Shown: positions 17,509-27,974, counted from the first letter of the stretch. The stretch is DNA of 64,000 bases from Bin25 sp965221765 (GCA_965221765.1 OZ244911.1:2046001-2110000); one strand, 5' to 3'. The notes: generated by a model from the letters alone, not told the origin. Numbers and translations are program-made.

Positions 17509-18783
17509 TCATATGCGATTATGTTGCTTTTGATTTTTTTGTTTCAAGAAATTATCCATCAAAACAGCAACCATTGCATCCCCTGTGATATTTTTGGCCG
17601 TTCGGCACATATTTAGTGGACGTTCTAATGCAAGAACTAAGGCCAATCCTGCTTCAGGAATTCCAGCTTGAGATAATACAATAACCAACGTGACAAAGCC
17701 TGCCCCAGGGACCGGAGCGGTACCAATAGACGCTAAAGTAGCCGTCAAAATAATGCCAATTTGAGTGGACAAACTCAAATCAATCCCAAACACTTGGGCG
17801 ATAAAAATTGCTGTAACTCCTTGATATAAACAAGTGCCATCCATATTAACGGTTGCACCAATTGGTAGCACAAAACTTCGAACATGTTCAGATACTTTTA
17901 ACTTTGTTTTGGTTCGTTCTAATGTTACTGGAAGCGTTGCCGCACTCGAACTTGCTGAAAATGCCACCAATTGGGCTGGGGCAATTCCTTTTAAAAAAAA
18001 ACTCGCACTCCTCCCTCCAAAAAGTCTCACCCAGAGAGTATCAGTACCAATTAAAAGAATCAATCCAAGTACTGTCGTTAATCCATACAAACCTAAAGCA
18101 CCAAATAACTCTATGTTAGGAGCTTCAATAACGATGGCCGTCATTAATGCAAAAACACCATAAGGAGCCACCATCATAACAAATTCAATCATCTTCATTC
18201 CAACATCATTAAAAGAAGAGAAAAACTCTCGTAAGGGCCTGGATTTTTCTTTAGGGATTAAAACTAACGCCATACCGAAGAGAATAGCGAAAAAGATGAC
18301 TTGAAGCATTCTTCGGTTATCGGTAGTGGCTGAAAATATGTTTTCCGGGAAAATATCGACAAGAAACTGAAGAGGACCTCGCTCTTGATGTTGAGCAATC
18401 AATTGTTCATTTGATGTTGAATCGACCGCATAAATTTCCATTAAATTTTCTTGTGTCTCAAGGCTTAAGCTATTTCCTGGCTGGATGATATTCACCAAAA
18501 GAACACCCATCAAAACAGCAAAAAATGTTGTAGCGATGAATATTCCTATGGTTCTAAATCCTAGCTCTCTTAACTCATTTAAATCAGGAAGGTTCGAGAT
18601 TCCACTAATCAATGAGGCCAAAATGATGGGAATGGCCATCAATTTCAATAAATTGATGAAAATAGTACCAAATGGTTTTATATAATCAACTACAAAATGT
18701 GGCCCCCAGTCAATAAATGTCATGAGAATACCCAACAATATTCCCATTCCCAATCCCATTAATATCTTCCAATGTAGTCTCAT
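17509..18783 (-). CDS. Dicarboxylate/amino acid:cation symporter (DAACS family), paralogue 1
   Basis: A 424-residue inner-membrane transporter of the glutamate/dicarboxylate symporter fold. It has about eight hydrophobic segments, the re-entrant-loop serine stretch VAFSASSSAATLPVTLERT, and the substrate/sodium motif LPIGATVNMDGTCLYQG, then APVPGAGFVTLVIVL. A larger extracytoplasmic loop (TQENLMEIYAVDSTSNEQ) lies between early helices. It is followed, on the same strand, by a second related symporter gene upstream at 18902-20173; 118 bases separate the two. Substrate is probably a dicarboxylate or acidic amino acid. Confidence 0.93.
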   Translation of the reverse strand: MRLHWKILMGLGMGILLGILMTFIDWGPHFVVDYIKPFGTIFINLLKLMAIPIILASLISGISNLPDLNELRELGFRTIGIFIATTFFAVLMGVLLVNIIQPGNSLSLETQENLMEIYAVDSTSNEQLIAQHQERGPLQFLVDIFPENIFSATTDNRRMLQVIFFAILFGMALVLIPKEKSRPLREFFSSFNDVGMKMIEFVMMVAPYGVFALMTAIVIEAPNIELFGALGLYGLTTVLGLILLIGTDTLWVRLFGGRSASFFLKGIAPAQLVAFSASSSAATLPVTLERTKTKLKVSEHVRSFVLPIGATVNMDGTCLYQGVTAIFIAQVFGIDLSLSTQIGIILTATLASIGTAPVPGAGFVTLVIVLSQAGIPEAGLALVLALERPLNMCRTAKNITGDAMVAVLMDNFLKQKNQKQHNRI

Positions 18784-18901
18784 TATTTTGAATCTTTAAT
18801 TAATACTGCACCGAAATTTTAATACTTCAAAATCACAAACAAAAACTCAAATCTTTTTTATTATGATTTCGTATTAGTTGTCTACAATAATTTTAAGTAT
18901 T

Positions 18902-20173
18902 CTAAGGATAAATTTTTTCGTTAATTCCAGTTTCTCCCTCCCATTTTCCAACAACCACTGCAGCACAAGAATCACTATAAACATTAACGGCTGTTCTTGC
19001 CATATCAAGTGGTCGATCTATAGATAGCATTCCACCAACAATTAAAAGAGCTTCAGGATTATCTCCAATGCCAATAACATTCAAAATAATAAAAATCACT
19101 ACTAAACCAGCCGAAGGTACCGCTGCTGCACCAATGGATGCCAAAAGTGCAGTAATCACAACTGCTACCTGTGTCATAAAACCAATTTCGGCTCCCAAAG
19201 CTTGTGCTATAAATAACGCTCCCACACATTCCATAATTGCCGTTCCATCCATATTAATGGTCGCCCCCATCGGCAGAGTAAACGACGTCACTCGATTAGA
19301 TACCCCCACTTTCTTTTGAACTGTATTAAGTGTAACTGGCAAAGTGGCAGCAGAAGAACTAGTAGAAAAGGCTACCAATAAGGGTTCTCTTAAATTCATC
19401 AAATGTTTCCAAGGAGAAACTCTTCCCCAAAAATATAATAGCAATGGAATGGTAATCAAAAAATGTACTGATAAACCAGAACCTAAAGCCAAAACATATT
19501 TAAATAAATTTCCAAAAGATTCCAATCCTGTTTTTCCCACTAAAGTAACTATCAGTCCAAATACCCCAATGGGAAGTAATTTGATGATGCCATTGGTCAA
19601 AGACATCATCGCTTTAAACAGTACATCTACCATGTCTGTGATTTTGACTCTCGATTTTTTTGGAAGTGTTGTCACTGCAATGCCAAAAACAATACTAAAA
19701 AAAATAATCCCTAACATATCCCCTGCTGATGCAGAAGCAAAAAAATTGGTTGGTACAATATTGATCAATAAATCAATAGGTGATTCGGGAGTTGCTAAAT
19801 CTGGTGGTTGTGTTCCACTATCAGTAATCGGATATCCCCTACCAGGGTTAATTAAATTGAACATAAATAATCCAACTATTGCTGCAAGAAAGCTAGAGAC
19901 TACGTAATATGAAAGTGTTTTTCCAAACATACGGCCTACCACTTTTCCTCCTCCTGCAGAAGCAACCCCGGAAACAATAGATACAATGACTAGAGGTACA
20001 ATGATCATCTTTAAAAGACGCATAAATAATTCACCTAGCCAACCAAAATAATGTGCAAAAAATCCTCCAACTGGAGAATAACCGATTAGCACACCTATAG
20101 CCATAGCAATAAATACTTGCCAGTGTAACTTCTTATACCATTGTTTGTCTGATTTTTGTGATATGTTTTCCAT
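18902..20173 (-). CDS. Dicarboxylate/amino acid:cation symporter (DAACS family), paralogue 2
   Basis: A 423-residue transporter with the same fold as its neighbour but clearly diverged. The conserved serine-rich loop VAFSTSSSAATLPVTLNTV and the motif LPMGATINMDGTAIMECVG are present, followed by AAVPSAGLVVIFIILNVIG and RPLDMARTAVNVYSDSCAA, where Asp and Asn residues bind sodium and substrate. The extracytoplasmic loop contains a Gly/Pro-rich stretch. The two genes run in the same direction, suggesting an old duplication with substrate divergence. Confidence 0.93.
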   Translation of the reverse strand: MENISQKSDKQWYKKLHWQVFIAMAIGVLIGYSPVGGFFAHYFGWLGELFMRLLKMIIVPLVIVSIVSGVASAGGGKVVGRMFGKTLSYYVVSSFLAAIVGLFMFNLINPGRGYPITDSGTQPPDLATPESPIDLLINIVPTNFFASASAGDMLGIIFFSIVFGIAVTTLPKKSRVKITDMVDVLFKAMMSLTNGIIKLLPIGVFGLIVTLVGKTGLESFGNLFKYVLALGSGLSVHFLITIPLLLYFWGRVSPWKHLMNLREPLLVAFSTSSSAATLPVTLNTVQKKVGVSNRVTSFTLPMGATINMDGTAIMECVGALFIAQALGAEIGFMTQVAVVITALLASIGAAAVPSAGLVVIFIILNVIGIGDNPEALLIVGGMLSIDRPLDMARTAVNVYSDSCAAVVVGKWEGETGINEKIYP

Positions 20174-20227
20174 TTTGAATAAATTCTAAGTTTTTTAAAG
20201 GTTCTATTTTATTAAAGATAAGATGAT

Positions 20228-21319
20228 TTAGTTTATTTCTTGATTTAAATTCTCTTGATGGGTTCTATTTATTAGTACAAAATCTGCCATAACTAAGGCT
20301 GTTAATGCCTCGACAATAGGGACCGCTCTTGGAACCACACAAGGATCATGTCTTCCTTTTCCCTCGATGAGAATTTCTTGATGATCTTTATTAATGCTTT
20401 TTTGCTTTCGCATAATTGTTGAAACTGGTTTAAAAGCAACATTAAAATAAATATCCATGCCCGTTGAAATGCCCCCTTGAATCCCACCAGAATAATTTGT
20501 TTTTGTGGTTCCATCTACATTAAAAATATCATTACGTTGTGATCCTTTCATTGTTGTTCCTTCAAAACCACTCCCATACTCAAAACCTTTTGCGGCATTA
20601 ATCGTCAACATTGCTTTGGCTAATTCCGCATGAAGTTTGTTGAATATAGGTTCTCCTAATCCAATGGGAACACCTAAAACAACACATTTTATGACTCCTC
20701 CAACCGTATCACCTTGTTTGCGAATCTCTCTAATATATTGCTCCATTTTTTTTGCAAGATTAGGATCTGGACAGCGAACCGGATTTTTTTCAATATTTTC
20801 AAAATTGAGATCCCGATAAGGAAGTGTCAGCTTCAACTTACCCACAGAAGATACGAACGCAACTATTTTTATGGACGTCGATTTTAAAAATTGTTTAGCA
20901 ACGGCTCCTCCAACCACCCAGTTTGCAGTTTCTCTTGCTGAAGACCGACCGCCACCCCGATAATCTCTATTGGTATACTTTTTATCGTAAACATAATCAG
21001 CATGAGATGGTCTAAAACTATTCTTTAAATGATCATAGTCTTTGGACTTTTGGTTTGTATTAATAATTTGAAAACCAATTGGAAAACCAGTGGTCTTGCC
21101 TTGGAATAGACCAGAAGAAAAGATAACATCATCAGGTTCTTTGCGCTGGGTTACAATTTTAGATTGTCCAGGTCGTCTTCTATTGAGCTCGTGTTTAACC
21201 TCTTCTATATTTAAAGCAATATTGGAGGGACATCCTTGAATGATTCCACCAATGGCACTCCCATGAGATTCTCCATAGGTGCTTAACTGAAATAGATGTC
21301 CAAAAGTATTTCCTCGCAT
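20228..21319 (-). CDS. aroC: Chorismate synthase
   Basis: A 363-residue enzyme catalysing the last step of the shikimate pathway, EPSP to chorismate, using reduced FMN. Signature stretches are at the N-terminus (GNTFGHLFQLSTYGESHG), the middle (RPSHADYVYDKKYTNRDYRG and GGGRSSARETANWVVGGA), and late (NYSGGIQGGISTG and RHDPCVVPRAVPIVEALTAL). Length and all signatures are intact. It is monocistronic at the end of a run of minus-strand genes. A diverged repeat lies upstream. Confidence 0.97.
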   Translation of the reverse strand: MRGNTFGHLFQLSTYGESHGSAIGGIIQGCPSNIALNIEEVKHELNRRRPGQSKIVTQRKEPDDVIFSSGLFQGKTTGFPIGFQIINTNQKSKDYDHLKNSFRPSHADYVYDKKYTNRDYRGGGRSSARETANWVVGGAVAKQFLKSTSIKIVAFVSSVGKLKLTLPYRDLNFENIEKNPVRCPDPNLAKKMEQYIREIRKQGDTVGGVIKCVVLGVPIGLGEPIFNKLHAELAKAMLTINAAKGFEYGSGFEGTTMKGSQRNDIFNVDGTTKTNYSGGIQGGISTGMDIYFNVAFKPVSTIMRKQKSINKDHQEILIEGKGRHDPCVVPRAVPIVEALTALVMADFVLINRTHQENLNQEIN

Positions 21320-21407
21320 AGATGTTTACTCAATTTATGATTAATAGATTTATTTTACTATGTATTTCGGGCGATGAGGTTCCAAATTTATTGTTAAATG
21401 CGTTCTA

Positions 21408-21545
21408 ATACTAAGTTGTGGTTTAAATTACTTTTTAAATCCATGAGATAATTTTTATTTTTAGACTTTATTTGATGTATCTAATAAGCGAATGAGTGTA
21501 AATCAAGTACAATATAATGCAAAAAGCAAATTAGTATAAATCATT
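21408..21545. repeat. Dispersed intergenic repeat, copy 2
   Basis: Aligns with 5439-5573, sharing attactttttaaat, gtaaatcaagt and nearby blocks in the same order. It sits between the aroC start and the 3' end of the broken AlbA_2 gene. Confidence 0.65.
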
Positions 21546-21606
21546 CTTCTAAATAATTGGTATCGAAATATTTCAATTATGTCACGGATTTCAACTTAAC
21601 ACAATT

Positions 21607-22951
21607 TTAAAAGACAATTCTATAAACTATCAATAGTATTTTTTTTACTTTCCAAAAACCTCTTGTTCCTTTTTTTCTTATTAAAAACCCTTTTTGCTTT
21701 AAAATATTTATATGTTTCCCTATTGCAGATTGATTAATCCCCATGATTTTAGATAGTTCAACGTACGTTAATCTATTGTTTCCTTGAATATGATTCAATA
21801 GATCTCTTTGTCTTAGAGTTGGTTTTATGACTTGATTGATTACACCACCTTTTTTATTGGATGCGATATGCTTATCCCCAATGTTATTATAAAACACGAT
21901 TCTTAGAAAGTTCTCAAAAAATACAAAACACTCTTTGTCATAATTTTCTAAAATACGTGGAATTCCAGAACCAAGATACTCTACAAGTTCCAAATCTTTA
22001 AATACACGCATAAGTTCTTTGTTTCTAGGAGCCGAAATCCCATCAAAAAACTCTTTTTTACTTAATTCATTGGGGAGACCCACCTGCCGAAGTGATTTCA
22101 ATTCTATCTGAAAATATTTCAAATTTTGGTGATAACTCATTGGTATAGTCGTTGTGAACAAAAGCATTGATAACTGCTTCACGAAGAGCTATAGAATTCC
22201 ATAAACTAAACTCGATTATCTCTTTGTGTGTTATTTCATTTATCGTAATATTTTCAAGATTAAGTTTATCTATAACTTGTTTTGCTGCCTTAATTAGGCA
22301 TTCATTTCCGAATTTATTATTTTCAATCAAGTCAACACGATTGGCCCCTTTATACTTTGCTACTTTTATTGAATTGTGGTTTTTATCTGATAAAAGATAT
22401 CCTGCATAATTTAATTTGGATTCTTCAGTTTCTAGTCCAAGATTTTTTATCATCGTATATCTTGGGTTATACCCTAATTCATTATAATAAATTAGTAACT
22501 GACTAAACTTTAAATCTTGTCTAGGTGCTATTAACTTTGAAAGAGTATTTCGCGTGCGTTTCGTATATAGATCTTCAATCATTTTTGAAGGCATTTGTTC
22601 TGTAGATGAGCCTAAACGCACATAACAACCTTTTTCTGACATTCCGTATTTCTTAAGATAGTATGGCTTCTCTAATCCACTTGCTATAGTAATCTTTATC
22701 ACATCCTTATCCGAAATTCTTTCAGTCAATATATCGAATAGCCCGAGAACTGACGGACGAATGTTATTTTTTATTCTATCCTTAACGATTAATTGACTCC
22801 GATCTACGTCCCTAATTCCGACCGCTTCACCTGACTTATCCACTCCCAAGTAAATAGTTCCTCCATTTCTGTAATTTAAAAAAGAAACAACTTCTCTTTC
22901 AAGTCCTTCAGAAATCTCACGTTTATATTCTACACGGCTAGTTTCAGTCAC
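21607..22951 (-). pseudogene. AlbA_2 (Schlafen-like) transcriptional regulator/helicase-like protein, frameshifted
   Basis: The 5' part (22067-22951) encodes an AlbA_2 domain with EYKREISEGLEREVVSFLNY and GGTIYLGVDKSGEAVGI, and ends after EITSAGGSPQ. The continuing family sequence LPNELSKKEFFDGISAPRN is found in another frame (21607-22182), followed by a C-terminal winged-helix segment LTYVELSKIMGINQSAIGKH. Joining them needs the removal of one base around 22071-22084 (in the run ggtgggtctcccc). Together they form one protein of about 450 residues of the COG2865 type. It is probably inactivated, unless the shift is an assembly error. Confidence 0.82.
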
Positions 22952-22977
22952 AGTTTTAAGAACTTAAACCAACAAAT

Positions 22978-25911
22978 TTAATTCTTTGTACCTTCAGTGT
23001 TCTTCAATGCTCTATTTAAAACTGATACCGGATGATAGCTTTCTCTTTTGGTGCCATCATATATTTGATGGCGACATGAGGTTCCATTAGCAACAATAAT
23101 ATCTTCTTGACTTGAATTCTTAATTGATGGGAAAAGTCGATCATTCCCAATTTTCATACTGATTTCATAATGTTCCTTTTCATAACCAAAAGAACCTGCC
23201 ATACCACAGCAACCAGTATTGAGAATGCTGACTTGATAATTGATGGGCATATTTAAAATATCAAAGGTGTCTTTGACTGACCCCAAAGATTTTTGATAAC
23301 AATGGGCATGAAATTTTATGGTTTTCTTTTCTTGATTGAAATCAGTGGTATCGATATGACCTCGTTTTAATTCCTCTGCCAAAAAAGAATCAATCAATAG
23401 ACAATTACTGGAAAAACGATGGTGTTTTTTACTTACATCCAATAGTTTCAATAGTTCATCTTGAAACGTATAGACTGCCGAGGGTTCAATCCCTACCAAT
23501 ATTCGGTTAGAATCAATGATTGGTCCATATGCATAATAAATATCTTCTAATCGGCTTTTGGCCTGATCTAAAAATCCTTTTGAAATATAAGTCCGACCAC
23601 TTTCTTTAAATGGTAATATTTCTACTCCATAGCCTAGTTTTATTAGTAGCTCATATGCATCTTTTGCAATTTCGGGTTCATTAAAATAAGTGAATTCATC
23701 GATGTATAAGCAAACGTCTCTTTTGGTCTCTTTGTCTGACTTGATTCCGTTTAAGTAGGGCTTTTTATAGAGTCTAGGAAGAGATCTTTCTTTGGCAATC
23801 CCTATCAATTTTTTAATAATTTGGGATGTTATTTTATTGTTTATCAGTTGGTTGTAAATGCCACGAAATAAAACAGTTTTTTTATTAATCTTGGTGATAT
23901 TTGCAAAGATTCTATCTCGAAACTTATATCCTTTGATTTGATGATATTGATACGAAAATTCAGCTTTGTAAGTAGCCATGTCAACACTCGAAGGGCATTC
24001 CGAAAGACATGCTTTACAAGATAGGCATAAATCCAATACTTCTTTGACTTCCTCTGAGTCAAAAGGATTTAATCCTAGTGGGTTACCGATAGCTTCACGC
24101 AAAACATTAGCTCTACCTCGAGTTGTGTGTAACTCATCCTGAGTGGCCCGATAACTAGGACAAAGAATCCCAGTGGGCCCCATACTTCGACAGTTTCCTG
24201 CCCCATTACAGCGTTCCAATGCTCGGAGCAATCCAAGATCTGAATTAAAATTAAATTTTGTTTGAATATGAGAATCATTCTGTCGATATTGAGTCCTAAG
24301 ATTTTGATCCATAGGAAGTGAATCAACAATTTTTCCTGGATTAAAAATATTTTTTGGATCGAAACACTGCTTTATTTCCCATAGTATTGAATAATTCTTT
24401 TCTCCCAATACTAAAGCAATAAATTCACTACGCACAATTCCATCGCCATGTTCTCCACTTAATGATCCATTGTATTTTTTGACCAAAAGAGCAACTTCCT
24501 TAGTCAATTCACGAAATTCTTTTTTTCCCTCTTGAGTTTTGAGATTGACCAGGGGGCGTAAATGTAATTCACCAGCACCAGCATGGGCATAATAAACTAT
24601 TTCTTGATTGAATTTATTCGCCAACTTTTGAAACTCTTCGATATATTGAGGTAGAACTTCAAGAGATACTGCCGTATCTTCGATGCAAGCAACAGACTTT
24701 TTATCGCCAATGATATTGCCCAATAATCCAAGACCAGCAGTCCTTAAGGAAATGGCTGCCTCAACATCTCGATCCCATAAAACTGAATTGGCATAACTAT
24801 ACCCAGTTTTCTCAATAATGGATTTCAATAAATCTAATTGTTTTTTAAGGTTTTTTTTTGAATCACTTCTCATTTCAAGCATCAATACGGCTTGAGGATC
24901 ACCTATTAAAAAAAAACGGTTCTTTTGATGCAATGGATGGTTTCGAGTACAATCCAAAATATTTTTATCAATCAATTCACAACCGTATAGTTCATATTCC
25001 ATAACTATTGGCACCATTTTTAATGACTTGATGATACTGTCAAATTGAACCACGATCATTCCAATATATTTTGGTGGTAAATCATCGAGTTGAATCTCTA
25101 TTTCAGTGACAATACCTAGAGTTCCTTCACTACCGGATAATAATTTACAGAGATTTAGTTCTGTACCACTTGGATTGAATGGTTTTTGTCTGATGAGTTC
25201 ATCAATCGCATAGCCGGTATTACGTCTATGAATTTTTTCTGAGGGATATTCTTTAAGAATCTCTTCTTGAACAGTTAATCTAGAAAGCCTTTGGGCAATG
25301 AATCGGTAAATCTTTCCTTCTAAGTTTTCTTGTTTCTTTTTTTCGATGATCAATTTTTCATCGATTGCCTTAATCTGAATGAGTTGTCCATCTGATAGCA
25401 TGAGGTTCAACCGAATGATTTTATCTCGGGTGACGCCATATTTAATGGATGTGGTTCCACTAGAGTTATTTCCAACCATTCCACCAATCATGCAAAAATT
25501 AGAAGTCGATGTATTTGGAGAAAAAAACAAACCATCTTCTTTCAAATGGAGATTTAGTTGATCTCGGATAACGCCAGGTTGGACAACTGCGATTTTTTGT
25601 TTTTTATCAACGCTTATGATTCTATTAAAATACTTGGACATATCCATCACAATTCCATCACCAACACATTGGCCAGCTAAAGATGTTCCAGCAGTTCGAG
25701 GAATCAAGCTCGTTTGATTTTGATCGGCAAAGCGGATTAATTTTTGAATATCTTGAGTGGTTTTAGGAAAGCAAACGGCTAATGGTAATTTTTTATACAC
25801 CGATGCATCGGTGGCATATAGAACTCGATTAAGATGATCAAAATGAAGGTCACCGAAAATCGATTCGTTTAAAAGTTTGAGTTTCTGTCTAATGCTTTGA
25901 TTTGATTTCAA
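22978..25911 (-). CDS. FAD-binding oxidase with Fe-S and CCG domains (glycolate/D-lactate dehydrogenase-like)
   Basis: A 977-residue fusion of three modules. Residues ~50-270 are a PCMH-type FAD domain (LIPRTAGTSLAGQCVGDGIVMDM), residues ~280-540 the FAD-oxidase C-terminal domain with SGEHGDGIVRSEF, followed by a ferredoxin-like segment with CNGAGNC and CLSCKACLSECP. The last third carries CCG-type cysteine motifs (CCGMAGSFG). Such proteins oxidise D-lactate, glycolate or D-2-hydroxyglutarate and pass electrons to quinones. It is downstream of the AlbA_2 gene's start on the same strand with a 26-base gap, though a functional link is unlikely. Substrate is not decided. Confidence 0.9.
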   Translation of the reverse strand: MKSNQSIRQKLKLLNESIFGDLHFDHLNRVLYATDASVYKKLPLAVCFPKTTQDIQKLIRFADQNQTSLIPRTAGTSLAGQCVGDGIVMDMSKYFNRIISVDKKQKIAVVQPGVIRDQLNLHLKEDGLFFSPNTSTSNFCMIGGMVGNNSSGTTSIKYGVTRDKIIRLNLMLSDGQLIQIKAIDEKLIIEKKKQENLEGKIYRFIAQRLSRLTVQEEILKEYPSEKIHRRNTGYAIDELIRQKPFNPSGTELNLCKLLSGSEGTLGIVTEIEIQLDDLPPKYIGMIVVQFDSIIKSLKMVPIVMEYELYGCELIDKNILDCTRNHPLHQKNRFFLIGDPQAVLMLEMRSDSKKNLKKQLDLLKSIIEKTGYSYANSVLWDRDVEAAISLRTAGLGLLGNIIGDKKSVACIEDTAVSLEVLPQYIEEFQKLANKFNQEIVYYAHAGAGELHLRPLVNLKTQEGKKEFRELTKEVALLVKKYNGSLSGEHGDGIVRSEFIALVLGEKNYSILWEIKQCFDPKNIFNPGKIVDSLPMDQNLRTQYRQNDSHIQTKFNFNSDLGLLRALERCNGAGNCRSMGPTGILCPSYRATQDELHTTRGRANVLREAIGNPLGLNPFDSEEVKEVLDLCLSCKACLSECPSSVDMATYKAEFSYQYHQIKGYKFRDRIFANITKINKKTVLFRGIYNQLINNKITSQIIKKLIGIAKERSLPRLYKKPYLNGIKSDKETKRDVCLYIDEFTYFNEPEIAKDAYELLIKLGYGVEILPFKESGRTYISKGFLDQAKSRLEDIYYAYGPIIDSNRILVGIEPSAVYTFQDELLKLLDVSKKHHRFSSNCLLIDSFLAEELKRGHIDTTDFNQEKKTIKFHAHCYQKSLGSVKDTFDILNMPINYQVSILNTGCCGMAGSFGYEKEHYEISMKIGNDRLFPSIKNSSQEDIIVANGTSCRHQIYDGTKRESYHPVSVLNRALKNTEGTKN

Positions 25912-26148
25912 TGATTTAGTTTTATTCGAAATTGATAATCCATTTTAAAATAAATTTTATCAAATCTATTGAATTGATTGTCTGAATTCAACCAATACAA
26001 TCTATTACTGTATTTGCAAAAGAAATAAGTTCTAATGAAATTAACTTGATTTAGATTCTTGAAATAATTGAGAAACACCAACAATAAGAATGGTGACAAA
26101 GGCAAGAATATTATACAAGAATTTAGAAAATGAATTAATCAAAATCAG

Positions 26149-26177
26149 TTGAAGTACATTCAAAATAAATATTTTTG
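26149..26177 (+). promoter_or_regulatory. Promoter of the TlpA-like lipoprotein gene
   Basis: TTG at 26149-26151 and an exact TAnnTTTG box (TATTTTTG, 26170-26177) are separated by 18 bases, the expected spacing for Bacteroidota promoters. The ATG is 15 bases downstream. Confidence 0.6.
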
Positions 26178-26191
26178 AAAAATTTACAACA

Positions 26192-27340
26192 ATGCTAAAA
26201 TTATATTGTTATTGTTTTATTGTTTTTATAACCATCGTTTCTTGCGGAAGAGATTCATCATATCAATTAAAAGTTACTACTGATTTTGATGATGGGAAAT
26301 CGGTTTACTTAATCGAAATAAATGATAACTATCAACCTGAAACCATCGATACGACAATTATAGAGAATGGTGAATTTCAATTTCAAAAAAAAAATCTTTA
26401 TCCACAAAATTCTTTTGTTCAAATTGAAGATTATCCTCACTACTTTTTATTTATAGCTGAAAATGGAAACATTACAATGGACATCAAACAAGAAAGCTTA
26501 CCTAATTTCGATTTGGGGGGTACTCTTTCAAATGATGGACTTAATACTTATAAAAAAGATATTGAAGCATTTCGTTCTTCACTAGATGCTATTGGCAATG
26601 AAGGATACCAAGCACAAAACCAAGGGGATTCGATCTTAGTTGAAGATTTATATCAACAATACTATGCTGTTGAAGATCAAATTTTGCAATACGATATTGA
26701 CTTTATAAAAAATAATCCTTTTTCATTTTTATCATTGATGATTTTGCAAAGTCATATACAAAATCAAACCATTCCCATAGACTCTTTGATTGGATTATAC
26801 GATAATCTATCTGATAAGATAAAAAGAGGACCAATGAATAGATTTATTAGTGAATCTTTAGGTATAGACAAAGAAGACTTAAAACTTGGAGATATTGCTC
26901 CCGATTTTAGAGCACCGCGACCAAATGGAGAAATAGTATCATTACGTGAGATGAAATCCAAGGTGACTCTTCTAGATTTCTGGGCCTCATGGTGTAAGCC
27001 ATGTAGAATCCACAGTCCGGATTTGGTAGATTTATACAATACATATAAATCAAAGGGATTTAATATTATTAGCATATCCCTTGATGAAAACCGGAATCAG
27101 TGGCTACAAGCTATTGAAGATGATGGTCTTGGAATGTGGAATCACATATCTCATTTAAAATCTTTTTCTGAGCCCGTAGCAATAGCCTATAACGTTGATG
27201 CCATTCCGCAGTATTTCTTATTAGACTCTGTTGGAAAAATTCAAAAAATTGCTCACGACTTTAAGTCTATTAAAAATGAAGTAGAAAATTTGATGGCGTT
27301 TCAAAAACAATCTAGTTCGACGGTTAACGAAACTTTTTAG
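26192..27340 (+). CDS. Lipoprotein with DUF4369 and TlpA-like thioredoxin domain
   Basis: A 382-residue lipoprotein. The signal peptide (CFIVFITIVSCGRDS) places the lipidated Cys near residue 18. Residues ~24-130 resemble DUF4369, followed by a helical linker, and residues ~235-370 form a TlpA/AhpC thioredoxin domain with WASWCKPCR, a C-x-x-C active site. These proteins reduce disulfides in the periplasm and are abundant in Bacteroidota. It overlaps the 3' end of the rhomboid gene on the other strand by 17 bases. Confidence 0.9.
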   Translation: MLKLYCYCFIVFITIVSCGRDSSYQLKVTTDFDDGKSVYLIEINDNYQPETIDTTIIENGEFQFQKKNLYPQNSFVQIEDYPHYFLFIAENGNITMDIKQESLPNFDLGGTLSNDGLNTYKKDIEAFRSSLDAIGNEGYQAQNQGDSILVEDLYQQYYAVEDQILQYDIDFIKNNPFSFLSLMILQSHIQNQTIPIDSLIGLYDNLSDKIKRGPMNRFISESLGIDKEDLKLGDIAPDFRAPRPNGEIVSLREMKSKVTLLDFWASWCKPCRIHSPDLVDLYNTYKSKGFNIISISLDENRNQWLQAIEDDGLGMWNHISHLKSFSEPVAIAYNVDAIPQYFLLDSVGKIQKIAHDFKSIKNEVENLMAFQKQSSSTVNETF

Positions 27341-27974
27341 GTGAAAACTTAACAATTAAAACGCCTAGTACTAAAGTTCCTAATATCAACAATAAATTTT
27401 TGCTAGAGTAATCTAAAATTTCAGGTTCTAACAGCAAGGCAACAGCGAGACTTCCTATGGCCCCGCCTAAATGGGCCGAATGACCTACGGAGTCTGTTTT
27501 ATTTTTCATCCCCAGCACTGTATAGATAATATAAATTATGGCGAATACATAAGCTTTTATAGGAATTGGAAGGAAAAAGAAAAATAATTCTAGGTCAGGA
27601 CGTAATATTATGGCGGTATACAAGATGCCGACAACAGCCCCTGAAGCACCAACTGCAGAATAAGATTTATTTTCCTGATTTAATCGATAAGCCATCCATC
27701 CTCCGAGAAATAATCCCCCACTATATATTAGCAATAATTGGACATTATCAAATTTGGTTGCAACAATAGGAGCAAAAAAATAAAAAGTCAACATGTTGAA
27801 AAACAGATGAGTTATCCCAACATGTAAAAAACCTGAGGTAAAATAACGGTAGTATTCTCCACGTTCAATACCATTTACGGTGAATTTATATTTAGTAAAA
27901 AAATCAGAATTATAAAATCCTATAAAACTCACGATGATATTTAATAAAATGATTAGTAAAATCAGCTGACTCAC
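27324..27974 (-). CDS. Rhomboid-family intramembrane serine protease
   Basis: A 216-residue membrane protein with six predicted hydrophobic segments. The first signature is HLFFNMLTFYFF, the active-site serine lies in VGASGAVVGIL, and the paired histidines in GHSAHLGGAIGSL. These residues make the Ser-His dyad of rhomboid proteases. Length is typical of the minimal bacterial form. It converges with the TlpA-like gene. Substrates cannot be guessed. Confidence 0.92.
   Translation of the reverse strand: MSQLILLIILLNIIVSFIGFYNSDFFTKYKFTVNGIERGEYYRYFTSGFLHVGITHLFFNMLTFYFFAPIVATKFDNVQLLLIYSGGLFLGGWMAYRLNQENKSYSAVGASGAVVGILYTAIILRPDLELFFFFLPIPIKAYVFAIIYIIYTVLGMKNKTDSVGHSAHLGGAIGSLAVALLLEPEILDYSSKNLLLILGTLVLGVLIVKFSPKKFR

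Noticed and set aside
25908..26105. Short minus-strand frame of 65 codons upstream of the FAD oxidase
   Set aside because: It lies across the oxidase start, has no recognisable domain and overlaps the promoter region of the opposite gene.
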